Positions 31,106 through 42,680 of a DNA stretch of 64,000 nt are shown one piece after another. A program made the position numbers and the translations under genes. The notes under the pieces were generated by a model. That model worked only from the letters and a program-made list of their open reading frames with translations, was not told where the DNA came from and did no database searches. The stretch's first letter is position 1. Every line of letters starts with the position of its first letter. The DNA is from Pollenia angustigena (lineage: Eukaryota > Arthropoda > Insecta > Diptera > Polleniidae), in NCBI GenBank assembly GCA_930367215.1, contig OV884059.1, forward strand, positions 232,437,803-232,501,802, read 5' to 3'.

Positions 31106-32383
31106 TAATAATTCCGGTTATTTTCAAACAATTTGGAATCTTCTGCCGAAAAAATTAAAAAATTCCAAGCAAATATTTTGTTTAATGTTGCATAAAGGGT
31201 CATTTGCCTCACTTGACACGTTTAAAATGTTTTCGAATAAAAATTAAAGCAAAAATATTCATTTTACATTTTAGTGCGGCTTTTACACTCTCATTTATGC
31301 ACGCGGGTGGGTGGATTTTGACACGTTTTAATATTGCAAGTGCAGAAATATTCTTTTTTTTATGAGTTTTCATTTCCCAACACAGTGTGTACCATGATGA
31401 TATTTTTCAACAACCACCCATTAAAACACAATTTTTCGTCATACACATGCATAATTTGCATATTCCTGACAAAGTGGGTTAATAATCGCATTAAGCACCC
31501 CACAAACACCCCCATTTGAAGACTTGGCCATCATCAACCACATAAAAAGCTTTTAGCTTCACTTCTCCACAGGGAGAAAATACTAAAATGACACCTTTGC
31601 CTGGCTGCAGGGCTTTTTTACACTTTCTGCCCACCCCTTTTAGCCCGCATCACTTCACATCACTTTTAGCTTCATTAACTGTTCGTGCAACTGGCCCGGT
31701 CTGGAGCAACAGTCAGTCTGCTTGACTTCATTTCAGCCGGAAATTGTAAAAATCTACATTGTCTGTCCGTCTGTTGTCTTGTTTGAAAAGTTTTATACGC
31801 TTTGATATGAATTTGAAAGAGGGTAGCGGTAATGACGTTGCCAACCCATAACATGACATTTAATTTGTCTGTCAAGTCTGTTATTTGATTTATTTATTTT
31901 GTTTCAAGTGCGAACTTCTTCATGTACAAGTTTTTAAAATAAAAGTAAAAGTCCATTAAGTTGTCATGTTCTTAAAATGAAAATGGCAAAAAAAATTTTT
32001 TTAAAATAAATTTTAAACACAAATTGCATGTCTAACTAAGCACTTGTATTGTTGCACTAAAGTGCCTATTGTTTTTGTAAATTATATTGTTTTATTAGTG
32101 GGTTACTAATATCAAATTTCTATAAAAAAAAACAACAAAAATGTTATAATTAATTATATAAATTTCTGTAGAAAAAAGAAAAATTCAGGACAGCGGAAAG
32201 TAAAGTATGTTAATGACTTCTAATTGTTTCGAGAACTTTTTTGTTGCTTTCAAACTTCGCTCAAAGTGGCTAAAGAGAAATAGCTGTAAATAATTGTTAT
32301 CATTGCACTATGGTTCAGAAGTTCAATTTCTTTGGTTAAAACAAAATTTTTTAGGTTTTTTTAATGCATTTGTTATTGCACTC
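31106..32383. other. Intergenic, apparently single-copy island
   Basis: No transposon signature is visible from about 31260 to 31920, and composition is more balanced (for example 31560-31760). No exon structure is evident. It could hold regulatory sequence, but the sequence alone shows nothing specific. Confidence 0.3.
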
Positions 32384-33627
32384 GGCGGTGCGCAAAATGA
32401 CCCCAGGATATATGGCCCCAAAAGGAAAATGAAAAACGGCCCCAAAATTTTAGACTCCACGAAAAGCCCCCCAATGAAATAAGGCCCCAACGAGAAATGA
32501 AATATTCCCCAATTTTTTTCCATACATTTTTGGGTGTTATTTCATATGAAAAAACTCCCAATTTTTTTTGGGCCGTTTTTCATTTTTTTTGGGAATTATT
32601 TCATTCTTCATTTGGGGTTTTCAAATTATGAAATAGTCTCCAATGAAATAACACCCAACAAATTTTTAAAATTCGGGGCTTGTTTCATAGCGTGTTTAAT
32701 TTGGGTGTTATTTCATTTTTAATTCGGAGGTTATTTCATTTTTAACACCAAAGTTAAGTATTGAAATCTGGCTTCGCATACTAAAGTTTTTCTGCGTGAC
32801 TTAGGGATTTTTTTTCCTCCAGTAGGACGCGGCAGGTGGCTTCGCTGAATGAAGTTTTCCTGCGTGCGTCACAAGAATAAAAAAATGTTTTTCAATGATA
32901 ACTAAGGATTTTCCCTTTTACAGATTGGGCGATAAGACCATAACGGCTTTATCTCCCATTCAATTGAGCAATAAAGCCATTATGGCCTTACCTCCCATGG
33001 TTAAAAATAAATATTAAGAGCAGCTTTACCAAGCGAAGCCAGAGTTCGTTATACCATAGAAAAAAATCCTTGCGCCCGGCCGAAGGCCGGCGATGTAGTG
33101 AAGCTTTAGTGAGCGAAGCAAGTGTTCGTTATACCAAAGAGAAGAAAATCAAATCATTAGCGAAGCCAGTCTTCGGTATACCATAGAGAAGAAAATCCTT
33201 GCGCCCGGCCGGAGGCCGACTATAACGTGAAACTTTAGTAAGCAAAGCCAGTGTTCGTTTCACCATAGAGACAATCGTACTATTTATAAAACCAAAACTG
33301 TATAATTATCCGGATTTTGAAATCGGGATTCTTAATTTGGGATTTTTAGTTTCGGGCATATGAACTTCACCGAAACAATGTTTCTTTGTGTTCTTTTTTG
33401 GGGTTCAAATTCATTATCAATTTTAAGGTGATTTTTCGTAATGAAGAATAACCCCAAATTTAGGGTCATATTTCATTTTATTTTTAGGGTATTTTTCATT
33501 TTTTTGGGGTAATTTTTTATTAAAAAAATGGGGCCATATTGCATTATGAAAAAAAAGCCCCAAATCTGGGGTCAATTTTCATTTATTTTTTGGGGCCATA
33601 TTTCCTGAGGCCATATTTCGCAGCGCC
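32384..33627. mobile_element. GG-TIR element, subfamily 3, composite
   Basis: The tips GGCGGTGCGCAAA and, inverted, GGCGCTGCGAAA continue as related arms (ATATGGCCCCAAAA). They are flanked by exact ATTGCACTC at 32375-32383 and 33628-33636, a 9-bp target duplication. The arms repeat GGCCCCAA / ATGAAATAA words. The interior contains a partial subfamily-2 element (about 32750-33001, with its central module and ATAAAGCCAT words). After it come three inverted core modules of the subfamily-1/4 kind (about 33020-33262: CTTGCGCCCGGCCGAAGGCC). Non-coding. Confidence 0.75.
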
Positions 33628-33985
33628 ATTGCACTCTAGTAGTCTATACTTTAGGCCAACTTAAAATGCATTTTGACTTTGTTAACATAACATCCACTTA
33701 CCGTTTTATTTAAAGCTATCAAAAGTTTTTTAAAAGTTTAAATTACAGTTGGAAAACTAGATTTTTTAACGCTTTTACCTTCAGTTATTAGTTAACCCTT
33801 GTGTTAATACCCGGGTACCATGGTACCCACGTACATATATTAACATGAAAAAAGTGTATTAAGAATTACAATTTTTAAACAGGCTTCTGGATCGTCGTTA
33901 TTTAACTTAAAAAAAAGCGAATTCAGATTTAAGATATATTTTTTTGCTCCTTTAATACTCCAAAAAATTTGCTTAAACTTTAACC
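33628..33985. other. Intergenic, no feature seen
   Basis: AT-rich DNA with a notable GGGTACCATGGTACCC palindrome at about 33815-33830, partly echoed by ATGGGTACCCGGGTACCC at about 35083-35100. No gene. Confidence 0.35.
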
Positions 33986-33989
33986 ATCG

Positions 33990-35110
33990 CACACAGAAAA
34001 AAATACCAATGTTAAAATAACATGGCGAAATGTTGATTGGGAATCATGGTAAATTTCTACAACAGTATGCCCTTTATTTAAATTTATCATTATTTCATAT
34101 TAATTTTAAATGAAAAATATTAATATAACCTTAAATCACGTTTATTTCATATTATTCACTGTTAAAATAACATTGTTCAATATTGAATCCATAAAAACCT
34201 GTTTTATATTAAAATCAAAAGTTTATCTTGTTAAATTAACATGCATACATACTTAAGTATGTAAATTTTTTTATGTTCATGTTTAAAATATTTTATCAAA
34301 AGAAGACAATTCCCGTATTCTTTTAATTAAAATTATTTAGTTAAATAGTACATCAAGTTTTCAAAGTAAACCATATCGGGCCATTCTGCTGATGCTTCTG
34401 TTAACAAAGGGGATACAAAATAAGTGAAACATGTGTTACAGGGGTAAGTGTTTTGAATTATTCATAAATAAATGCATATGTTGTCTTCACACTGTTATAT
34501 CAAACTGCAACCAATTTGATTCTACATGAAATTCACGTTGTTTCAACTTGAAATAACTTTCATTTAACGTGATTCTGCAATGTTAAATTAACATGAATTA
34601 TATTTATTTTAAAAGAAAAAATGTTGTTCACAAGTTATTGTAAAATCACGTTAAATTAGCATGAAACAACAATGCAGAAAAATCGCTACTGAAAAATGGA
34701 AAATCAACCTTGTTTTGAACGAATTTACATTGATTTTTACCCAATACCATACAATACGCTTTATGGGATAGTACAAACACGTTTGAACCGCTCAAAAAAT
34801 TGAAAAAACTTAATTCTGTATCATACAATCACATAAGTTTAGTTTCCAAAGCGTTAGTATTATAATACGGGGAAGTCTCATTTAAATATCATGTATGACC
34901 AAAAATGTTCAACTGTTATACTAAAAAATACTGTCCTGTATAAAAAATTTTAAATTTTAGCCGTTATCCAATACAAAGTTAAAAAATCATATTTTAACAT
35001 ATATATAACTTAATATGCTTTTAAAAAGTTAAAAAATTTATTTTATTTCATAAAAATATGGATTATTAATACATTATAGTATATGGGTACCCGGGTACCC
35101 CGGGTGCTAA
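33990..35110. repeat. Word-rich region with TTAAAATAACATG repeats
   Basis: AATGTTAAAATAACATGG, GTTAAAATAACATTG, GTTAAATTAACATG (twice) and CGTTAAATTAGCATGAA recur between 34010 and 34665. A stretch at 34320-34420 is shared with 20700-20815. GGTACC palindromes near 33820 and 35090 may mark an outer pair of ends. No coding frame is supported. Confidence 0.4.
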
Positions 35111-35639
35111 CAATAATTTAAGCGAAAAACACAATCCAAAAAATGTTTGTGATATTCAAAATCGTAACCTATAAAATCGAAACTTTTTACCTTACTTAAA
35201 TAAGCTTTTAAAAAACCTTGAAACTTTTTCAGCGGAAAACTTCCAGAAGTTTTTAAATCGGAGTATTCGGATTTTAATTAAGTTTTCGTTCGTTTCTTGC
35301 GATTTCCAAGAAAATAAATTTTTTAAAAAAAAAGCTTTACAAATTGATATTTGACTCTTATGGCCATTTTCTCATTAGGCGATTATCTTTTTTACCAACG
35401 AAAAACTGCATATTAAAAAAATTTGGTTTTCTCAATGTCTCATTTGCTTCGATTTTATCGCAAAGCTAACCGGCACTCATCTGCCAATTATTAATTTTCC
35501 TTTTATTTGCCGTACAGATAAATTCAATCAGCTGACTCCCAACTTTTACATGTATTTTGAGGGGCGTTGCCAGCTGAAAACAATGTTTTTTGTCGGTATA
35601 TTGAGAAACCCAAAATCGTCAACAGACAGTTTATCGGTC

Positions 35640-35907
35640 CAATTAATTTATGTTGACATTAAGTAACAGACAGTTTGTCGATAGATTGAGAAAATAGAAA
35701 TTAGAAGTAGATTTTTCTAAAATTGTTGTTCCGCTAAACATTTTCAATCCGTTTTGAAAGAATGAATAAAATGTTTGGAAAGGGATTGAACTTAATTTTT
35801 TACGACTCAAAAACCATGATGAACATTTTTCGACTTCTGCCACGGATTAAACTCGGGGTGCTTGATTTGTAGGCATGCGCTTTAACCAGAAACACCAAGC
35901 CGCCGCG
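35640..35907 (-). mobile_element. Possible tRNA-derived SINE (minus strand)
   Basis: Read on minus, GCGGCTTGGTGTTTCTGGTT, then AAAGCGCATGCC and CCCGAGTTTAATCC resemble tRNA A- and B-box promoters. They are followed by an unrelated body. No cloverleaf could be drawn with confidence, so I do not call a tRNA gene. Confidence 0.35.
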
Positions 35908-35950
35908 AAAGAATAGTAAAAACATTGATATAAGAAGATTTCAAGTAATA

Positions 35951-36173
35951 TATATCGACCCCTTTGCGCGAAATTATCGTATGTATATCTAATTTTTTTA
36001 AAATGGAATTTTTGATGCAATTATGTTCTACATTCAAAGAGAAGTCACCTGACAAAATATTGTAGGCGAATTCCAATTCCAATTAATATTGCAAGCGAAA
36101 GCAGAAAAATGGCTGTCCTGTAAAATTTGGTTTTTGTAACATACGATAATTTCGCGCAAAAGGGGCCGATATA
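35951..36173. mobile_element. 223-bp MITE with TATATCGACCCCTTTGCGCG tips
   Basis: The left end (TATATCGACCCCTTTGCGCG, then AAATTATCGTATGT) is inverted at the right end (ACATACGATAATTTCGCGCA, then GGGGCCGATATA). A second, truncated and inverted copy lies at 37186-37357. Confidence 0.75.
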
Positions 36174-36204
36174 GAAAAATATAGAAACAAAACGCCAAGA
36201 CAAC

Positions 36205-36340
36205 TTTTATTAGAAATTTTGCTTATTGCCCGGATTCGCGCCGGGGTTGCGGATTCGATTCCCGCCGGAGACTCTGGTTTCTCTCCTGCAGACAAGCGTA
36301 GAGCTTCGCGGGGATTAGCTTAGGGAATTAAAAAAAAAAA
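36205..36340 (+). mobile_element. Probable tRNA-derived SINE with A-tail
   Basis: A B-box-like GGATTCGATTCCCG lies at about 36251-36264, followed by CGGAGACTCTGGTTTCTC and a short A-run (36330-36340). GCC(G/A)GAGACTCTGG recurs on the minus strand at 45665-45690, so this is a dispersed family. Confidence 0.45.
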
Positions 36341-36521
36341 GTTTTGTATCAACATACACATTAAAAAATGTTTTTTTTAAGGAAATCGCAATTTTTATCA
36401 ATTCAGTTTTCTTAATAAACTGTGAACAAAATCAAAAATTGTGCACCGATTGCAATGAAATAGGGCTCATTTCATTCGAAATATGTTTAACTAATTGTTT
36501 TTAGACCAAAAATGGCGAATT

Positions 36522-36869
36522 TAGAAACCAAAATTGAATTGGTTTGTATGGTATGTTTAAGTCGTTTTGGTAATACAGTGGCTATGGTAATACAGTTTTG
36601 GTATGGTTATGTCACGTCTAATTGGACCTTAAGCCATCGAATAGGAAGGTGAGCGCTACGAGAATTCGTTCGAGAGTACGTTAGTCTCCACCTGTAAAAT
36701 ACATAAGGTCCAATTAGACGTGACATAACCATAACAAAACTGTATTACAATCGCCACTGTATTACCAAAACGACATAAACATACCATACAAACCAATTCA
36801 ATTTTAGTTTCTACGGTCATCGTTACGGCTTTGGCATTATGGTTATGTCACGTCTAATTGGACCTTTAA
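36522..36869. mobile_element. Foldback element with ~105-bp arms
   Basis: The left arm from 36522 (AAATTGAATTGGTTTGTATG, GTTATGTCACGTCTAATTGG) is inverted at about 36700-36813 with few mismatches. A third copy of the GTTATGTCACGTCTAATTGG segment follows in direct orientation at 36841-36860. Non-coding. Confidence 0.75.
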
Positions 36870-37081
36870 GTTTTATATATGTGGTTCTCAGCGTAGTTAC
36901 GTTGAGTTATTTATGGTTTTCCACCAAACAAAAATGTTTAAAATGTGAGTTTAAACTCGATTGATGTTAAAAACAGCAAAAAATTTAACTCGGTACATGT
37001 ATACGACTTCAAGCCATTAGCTTATGCGAGATGAAACGTTAAACGCACGAAAAGGAGAAAAACAAAGTCAGACCCCCAGAC

Positions 37082-37702
37082 TACACGAGCAATAAGTTTG
37101 GCAATTATTGCCGTGGCAATTGTAAAATTCAATTGCTAAAACAAGATTCTAACGTTTGTCTCGAATAAATATGTATGTTTTAGAATATATCGACCCCTTT
37201 GCGCGAAATTATCGTATGTTACAAAAACCAAATTTTACAGGACAGCCATTTTTCTACTTTTCTCTGCTTTCGCTTGCAATATCAAAATGAAAATATACAT
37301 TCAATTTTTGGAGCACCGAAGTGAAATTGGCCTACAATAATGGAGAACAAGATTGCATCAAAAACTCAAGCGACAAATGTTATAATACATTGCTGAGCAA
37401 TTATTTTTAACACAAGCTGTAAAATTCAATTGGCATTTGCTTCAAATTTGTTTTTTTTTTTTAATTGTACAAAATTAATAAAACCTAAACAACACAACAA
37501 ATAAATAAAACTGAATTATTATTTGTTTTTAAGGCATGTAAATGTGAATAGTTTTAATTTTGACGCACATCTTTTTCTTCGCAATATTTTACAATTTATT
37601 TTTTACTATAGTATGTATGTACGTGTGCGCCACCTTAAGATATAAGCCTGAATATTGGCAATTTGATGTAATTATTCTGCCGGGGTTATTGCTTGTGTTA
37701 AG
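37082..37702. mobile_element. TIR element with CAATTG words and nested MITE
   Basis: The ends ACACGAGCAATAA and TTATTGCTTGTGT are inverted. GGCAATTATTGCC, GGCAATTGTAAAATTCAATTG and AAAATTCAATTGGC words lie near the ends. The truncated MITE copy at 37186-37357 is inserted in it. Confidence 0.5.
37186..37357. mobile_element. Truncated inverted copy of the TATATCGACCCC MITE
   Basis: It matches the right two thirds of 35951-36173 in reverse orientation (TATATCGACCCCTTTGCGCG ... CAGGACAGCCATTTTTCT). It ends around GATTGCATCAAAAA without the second tip. Confidence 0.7.
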
Positions 37703-39165
37703 ACATCGCTAATTGCCCATATGGATGAGGGGCTTGTGTTTAAGAAATAACAACAAAGATACGCGCTCGAGCTTCTTCCCCGTCCAGAGCGGTTTTAAAT
37801 AAAGTCTAGCTTTTTATTATCCAAGTTCAAAACCTCTAGATTTATTGTACAGAGTTGCATTATAAGTATTCTTCAGCAAGACAAAGCGAATTATACGTCT
37901 GACATTTTTCGCTAAATTCGTTTTCCCAATTAGTAGACATACTTCAGCCAGACTCTGTAAGTTTGCTTAATAGGCTTTTTAAACAATTGTAACAAAGATT
38001 TTTTTTTTGCAATGGCCTCCAATGAACTTTTTTATTAAAATGACGCCATTTGATTAATAAAATAGAAAAAGTTTGTTTTCTTTTTTTAATAGCATCATCA
38101 TCGGGCCCATGTGAAATACAACTATTTTATAAAATATTTCTCGTATTTGCAGTTTAATTTTATTACTTTGATTGCTATTCTAATCGTTACAAAAAAAAAA
38201 AGGAATAATTGGTGAAACTAAATTTTTTAATTGGCAATGAACTGACATAAAACAAAGATGATGTGATTCTAATTGTCAATTTCGATTAATTATTTAAATA
38301 AACGATTGTTTAATTTAATTTAATTAAACTAAGATCATAAAGATACAATAAAATTAAGTTTAAAACAACGAAAAAATCTAGAGTTTTTTTTAAAAAAAAT
38401 AATTGAACTGTCAGACATTTAATTTAGGAAAAATAAAGTTGCAAAAAATAAAATGAAAACACTAAAAGTTTCCGGTAAAGACAAAAATTGCATTAAATAT
38501 TCATGGAAGTAGACACATTTATTCATTCATTACTAGTCATCTATACAAGAATGCCTACACATAAAGCCAAACATTTGTTTTTATTAAAACACAAGAAACC
38601 GGGAGGGAGCATGATGAACATAAACGACAAACCTACATACAGCTTGTTAGTCTCATTCAAATATGATTACGATAAACAAAATATAAACTGAACTTAAGTG
38701 CAGTGAAGCAGATTGAAGGGAAAAGTGCAAGAGCAACGAGTTGTTTTAATATTGTATATCCTTAATTTAAATCTCCCCGGGTTAAGCAGTCATCGCACCT
38801 ACAACTGTCATACATTCAAATGTACACACATATGTTGCATGTAGAAATGTTGCCAACACTATGAACTCTAAACAACATGAATGTCGTTCCCGAATGAATA
38901 TTGAAACGTGTGTCGGATTGTGGAGAAGGCTTAAATCACCAAAAGGGAGGTTTTTATGAGTGTTTGTCAGTAGGTAGTTCATCATATACATAAATGTGTC
39001 TAAAGATGTCAACAACCAGTTGAAATAAAAAAGGGGAAGTTTTAAAACAGAAATACAAAAAATATTATTGAATACACCTAACAAGTTGCAGTGTGGCAAA
39101 TAATTATATGTACACATAAATTTAAAGACTTATGGCCAATTTCACCAATTTTATTTAAATATCAA
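37703..39165. other. Intergenic, no gene supported
   Basis: Single-copy looking AT-rich DNA. Frames of up to 111 codons occur (38782-39117) but have no recognisable domain, no splice context and low-complexity hydrophobic composition. I regard them as chance. Confidence 0.4.
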
Positions 39166-39167
39166 TT

Positions 39168-39602
39168 TATTTATACCCTTCACTGAAGGTAAAAGGGTAT
39201 ATATAACTTTGTCATTCCGTTTGTAATTTCTACAATATTCATCCTACATCCTATAAAGTATATATATTCTGGGTCTTTATGAAAAGCGAAGATCAAATCT
39301 GGTTGTCCGTCTGTCCGTCTGCCTGTTGAAATGGGTTTTCCGAAGCCCCCAGATATGATGGGGGCTTGATTGGGTTATCTTTATATCAGGCATTCTTATT
39401 ATAATTTTGCTATTGAAATTCAGCCAGATCGGTCCAAAAATGGCTGAAGTATGAGCAAAAAACCACGACTACCTCTAAATTTTTCCAAAAATCCCTTGTT
39501 GTTGTAAATTTATTACTTTTTTCTGTATATCTGGAGAACGGCAAGAGCCAAAGTTTCCAAATTAGGTACAAACATTTAGGTTGTCAATACACACCATCCT
39601 TA
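39168..39602 (+). repeat. Dispersed repeat R3, 5' part, truncated by a hAT element
   Basis: It begins with an imperfect hairpin TATACCCTTCACTGAAGG ... GGGTATATATAACTTTG and then GTCATTCCGTTTG, a start very common in fly genomes. ATTGAAATTCAGCCAGATCG and TATCTGGAGAACGGCAAGAG follow, as at 13890-14340. It stops where the CAGGGAAACC element begins. Confidence 0.55.
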
Positions 39603-41514
39603 GCAGGGAAACCATAAATATGCAATTGCATGTTTTTCCTGGTGCGACCAATAAGGCAGAAACTATATATTTATCCGTTTTAGAGCTTTTTATGAATTTT
39701 GACATCGATTTGTCAGTGCATATTTTATCGCTTGCAGCATTTTTTGCACAATTAAGTCAAAAGAGCTTTTTGCAGCATTTTTGTAATGCCCCTATTGCGG
39801 TTCTCCACTCAACTCAGTTTGGTTATGTGAGAGTCAAACCAACTTATGCACAACCGAACTCATTTTAGGTATTGTGATACCCAACTGTTTTTAGTTGAGT
39901 TTTGTATAAAGTTAATAATATTAAATAACTTTTTAAACTAAAATTATTTTTAATTGTTGTGTTGAAAAAAGTATTTTTAATTGATATTAGTGTCGATTTA
40001 ATTTATGGTTATGAAAAGGAAAACTGTTGTATAGAAGCGCTACGTACAGGTTGACAAATTCGTGATGATTCCAACCCTCTTGAACTTTCCAGTGCAAAGT
40101 AAGAACTTCTAATAAGTAACGAAACTTTCTTTTGCCTGATGAGTTCTTCTTCTGGTTGAGGTAGCTGTTGGCCAATCTGCTGGTTGTATTATTGGTTCAA
40201 CTGACTCAGTAACATTGTCACTTGATGGCGGAATATTTTCAACACCAAATGCTTGGCCGGACTTGCAATACAAGAGCTGCGAAACAGTATCCTCAAGGCT
40301 ATTTAATGGAACTTCTTGTGATAGCCCTCCCCCTCTCGCTTGAGTGTTCCTTTTATTTTGGAAAGTTTTTTCTTTATACTTGCCTTGTAGTGTATCCAAA
40401 CTTGTGCCCAGAATATTATAATTAGATTAAGAAAATTATAAGTGTTTAAAAGGAGTTCTTGTCGTGGTCTCAAACTATTTAACTCCTCTATAAGCTCTAC
40501 CCATAACTCCTTACATGAATTTTTCATCATACCAAACTTTATTGTTTTCCGCGAACAATTTCAAAGTTTCTCTAAATAAGCTGGACGAGCCGCTTAAATT
40601 GAGCTTTCGTTTTTATTTTCAAACTAATTAAAAAAATGTATACATACGATTTCTCCATTTTGTTGTCGATTTTTACCGAATTTCAAAAAAATAAACTTTA
40701 ACTGCCAATAACACAACTACTTTTTAGCAGTTGTGTGTATTTAACATTTTTGTCGACCAAACTTTTACAAAGTTGAAAACGGCAAAACCACGAAAAAAAC
40801 AGATACACAACTGAATGGCAATGTGAATTTAGCAAAGACAACCAAACTGTTACAAAAGTGGAGAACCGCAATAGGGGTATAAATTTATAGCGCATATTTT
40901 GCCTTTTTAAGGCATATTTTGATACATTTAAGATTTTTTTTGGTGCCTACAAGAGCTTTTGCAATAAATTAAAAAAAATTTTTTTTGGCGAAATTCTGTT
41001 TTAGATATTTGTCTGTAACCCAACGTGTTGCTTCAATTTCTCCAACACTTTTTAAAGTGTTGTGCCCAAAGCTCATATTGCAATCTTGTTGATCATTTCA
41101 GCAAATTTGGTAAATACATGTTAATTTTACTAAGGACGAAGTCTATGTAAATAGTGGGAATCGGTCTATAATTTCACATATTCCCCATAAAAACTTCTTT
41201 CCAAATAATACTCTTTGTGTCTGTTAATTTCCGCAGGAATTGATACACACACTTCTTCGTTGAAGTATAAAACCATCTTATTATGTTTGTACATATTTAG
41301 ATTAAATTCGCCCCAAAAATCTGTTAAATTCGTCTGTTAATACTATGGTGTTTGGGCTTTACCGATAATAATTTTAGGATTGTTTTTATTAAATGGAGCT
41401 GATAATAAATTTTAAATTTTTTGGGGCGTACTTTTAACAGGGCATATTTTTAAGTTTTTACTACATATTTAATGCGCATAAAACGCTTTTTTAGAGCATA
41501 TTTCTGGTTTCCCT
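39603..41514. mobile_element. hAT-like element (CAGGGAAACC family), copy interrupted by a Harbinger-like element
   Basis: The left tip CAGGGAAACCATAAATATGC and right tip GAGCATATTTCTGGTTTCCC match the clean copy at 46298-47280. Interior GCATATTTT words are shared. The copy is split by the element 39787-40879; without it the element would be about 0.8 kb. Target duplication is not clear here. Confidence 0.7.
39787..40879 (-). mobile_element. Harbinger-like element carrying a broken Myb/SANT-like gene
   Basis: The tips TGCCCCTATTGCGGTTCTCC and, inverted, TACCCCTATTGCGGTTCTCC are flanked by TAA at 39784-39786 and 40880-40882, the 3-bp TWA duplication typical of PIF/Harbinger. On the minus strand from 40530 a frame reads ELWVELIEELNSLRP, then VWIHYKASIKKKLSKIKG. 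After a frameshift it continues as RNTQARGGGLSQEVPLNSLE (to about 40105). This resembles the Myb/SANT-like DNA-binding protein that accompanies Harbinger transposases. No DDE transposase is present. The gene is frameshifted and probably dead. Confidence 0.7.
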
Positions 41515-42415
41515 ATTTATTAGATTTGACATAAAAGTTATATCCTTTTTTTATTGCAATTTCACTATCGATATTACTATCGACTGAATGTTTGTACTTG
41601 TGCGGGAAAACTTTAATTATTTTTTTATAAGGCTACAGTTCGTTGTTTTTATCACTTAATTGAATGTATGAGACGTTTGTATATACGCACGTTATTTTAG
41701 ATGGCAGTTTTTTAAAATTGATAAGTACCTTTCTGAAAGAACTGAAGTAATAGGGACTATAAGATATTTAATTGCAACTTTAAAAAATTTGCTAAATTCT
41801 AAACCCAAAAAGGTAATCAATCTAGCGGACTTATCCTCTGATGGTCGTTAATTGTTTTGTCTAATGCCTTCAATTGCATTTGGATTTGCATTTTTTTTTT
41901 ACAACATTACAAAAATATTTGACATTTTAGTCGTTTTATAAACATGTAAAAATTTCGACTCAAAGGCCTTATATTAGCAGTAAAAAGCACTGCTAAGCAA
42001 TCCATACCACTTGCCATTCTTGTTGTTTGTATTCATTTCTGAATTAATAATAGCAAGTAAAAATTTGCGGCAAAAAACTGTGTGTGTATAGCTGCTGTTA
42101 GATGTCTTCATAGCTGTATTTAAAATAATAATAATATCGATATTTATATTTTTCCTATCGATATTTTCGATATTTTAAGACTATCGATAATATCGATAGT
42201 TTCCCAGCACTAGTTCACACAAACTGTTTGTTAAAACTCGTTTGAATTGACAGCCATTGCACAGGCTGCAAATTGATAGTCCATTTCATTTCAGAAATAA
42301 CGCAATATGGTAGCTTTCTTCAAAGTTATTTTGTAAAATATCACGAGAATTTTTTAAAACACATTTTTTTTTTTTTTTTTTTTTTCTTGATACAGCACAT
42401 TTATTTTTTAAGAAA
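41515..42415. other. Intergenic, short ATCGATA-rich tract
   Basis: ATATCGATA/TATCGATAT repeats at 42126-42205 and a long T-run at 42364-42385. No gene is seen. Confidence 0.4.
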
Positions 42416-42680
42416 GTGCTGGTTCACACAGGTCAAGTTTACTTGAACAGTTTTATTTAAATTTTCTTTTGAACTTGCGTTCACGTTCAGGCACAAAATT
42501 AATTTTTGTTTTCTTTTCCTTCAACTTTGTAGCTTTTTATTATATTACGGATGAAAAAAGAAAAGAAAAATACAAAACTGACTGGTACGGTCAAGTATGT
42601 ACCCCTTTCCATTCTCTTTACCCCTCTCTCCTAAAAGCTCAAGACTTGAAGAGTCAAACTTGACCTGTGTGAACCAGCAC
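42416..42680. mobile_element. 265-bp TIR element (GTGCTGGTTCACACAGGTCA)
   Basis: The left end GTGCTGGTTCACACAGGTCA, then AGTTTACTTGAA, is inverted at the right end (CAAACTTGACCTGTGTGAAC, CAGCAC). A lone right end of the same family (TCAAACTTGACGTGTGTGAA, CCGGCAC) occurs at about 58907-58930. Confidence 0.7.

Noticed and set aside
33815..35100. Two GGTACC-rich palindromes as ends of one 1.3-kb element
   Set aside because: The sequences are only partly alike and I could not find matching target duplications; kept as a note within the region entries only.
35835..35907. Possible tRNA gene on the minus strand
   Set aside because: A- and B-box-like motifs are present, but no convincing cloverleaf or anticodon stem; a tRNA-derived SINE is more likely.
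36083..36295. 70-codon minus frame (AGEKPESPAGIESATPARI)
   Set aside because: Antisense reading of the SINE-like repeat; the same sequence type recurs at 45650-45720.
38782..39117. 111-codon minus-strand frame in intergenic DNA
   Set aside because: Hydrophobic low-complexity translation with no domain, no splice context and AT-driven composition; expected by chance in DNA of this length.
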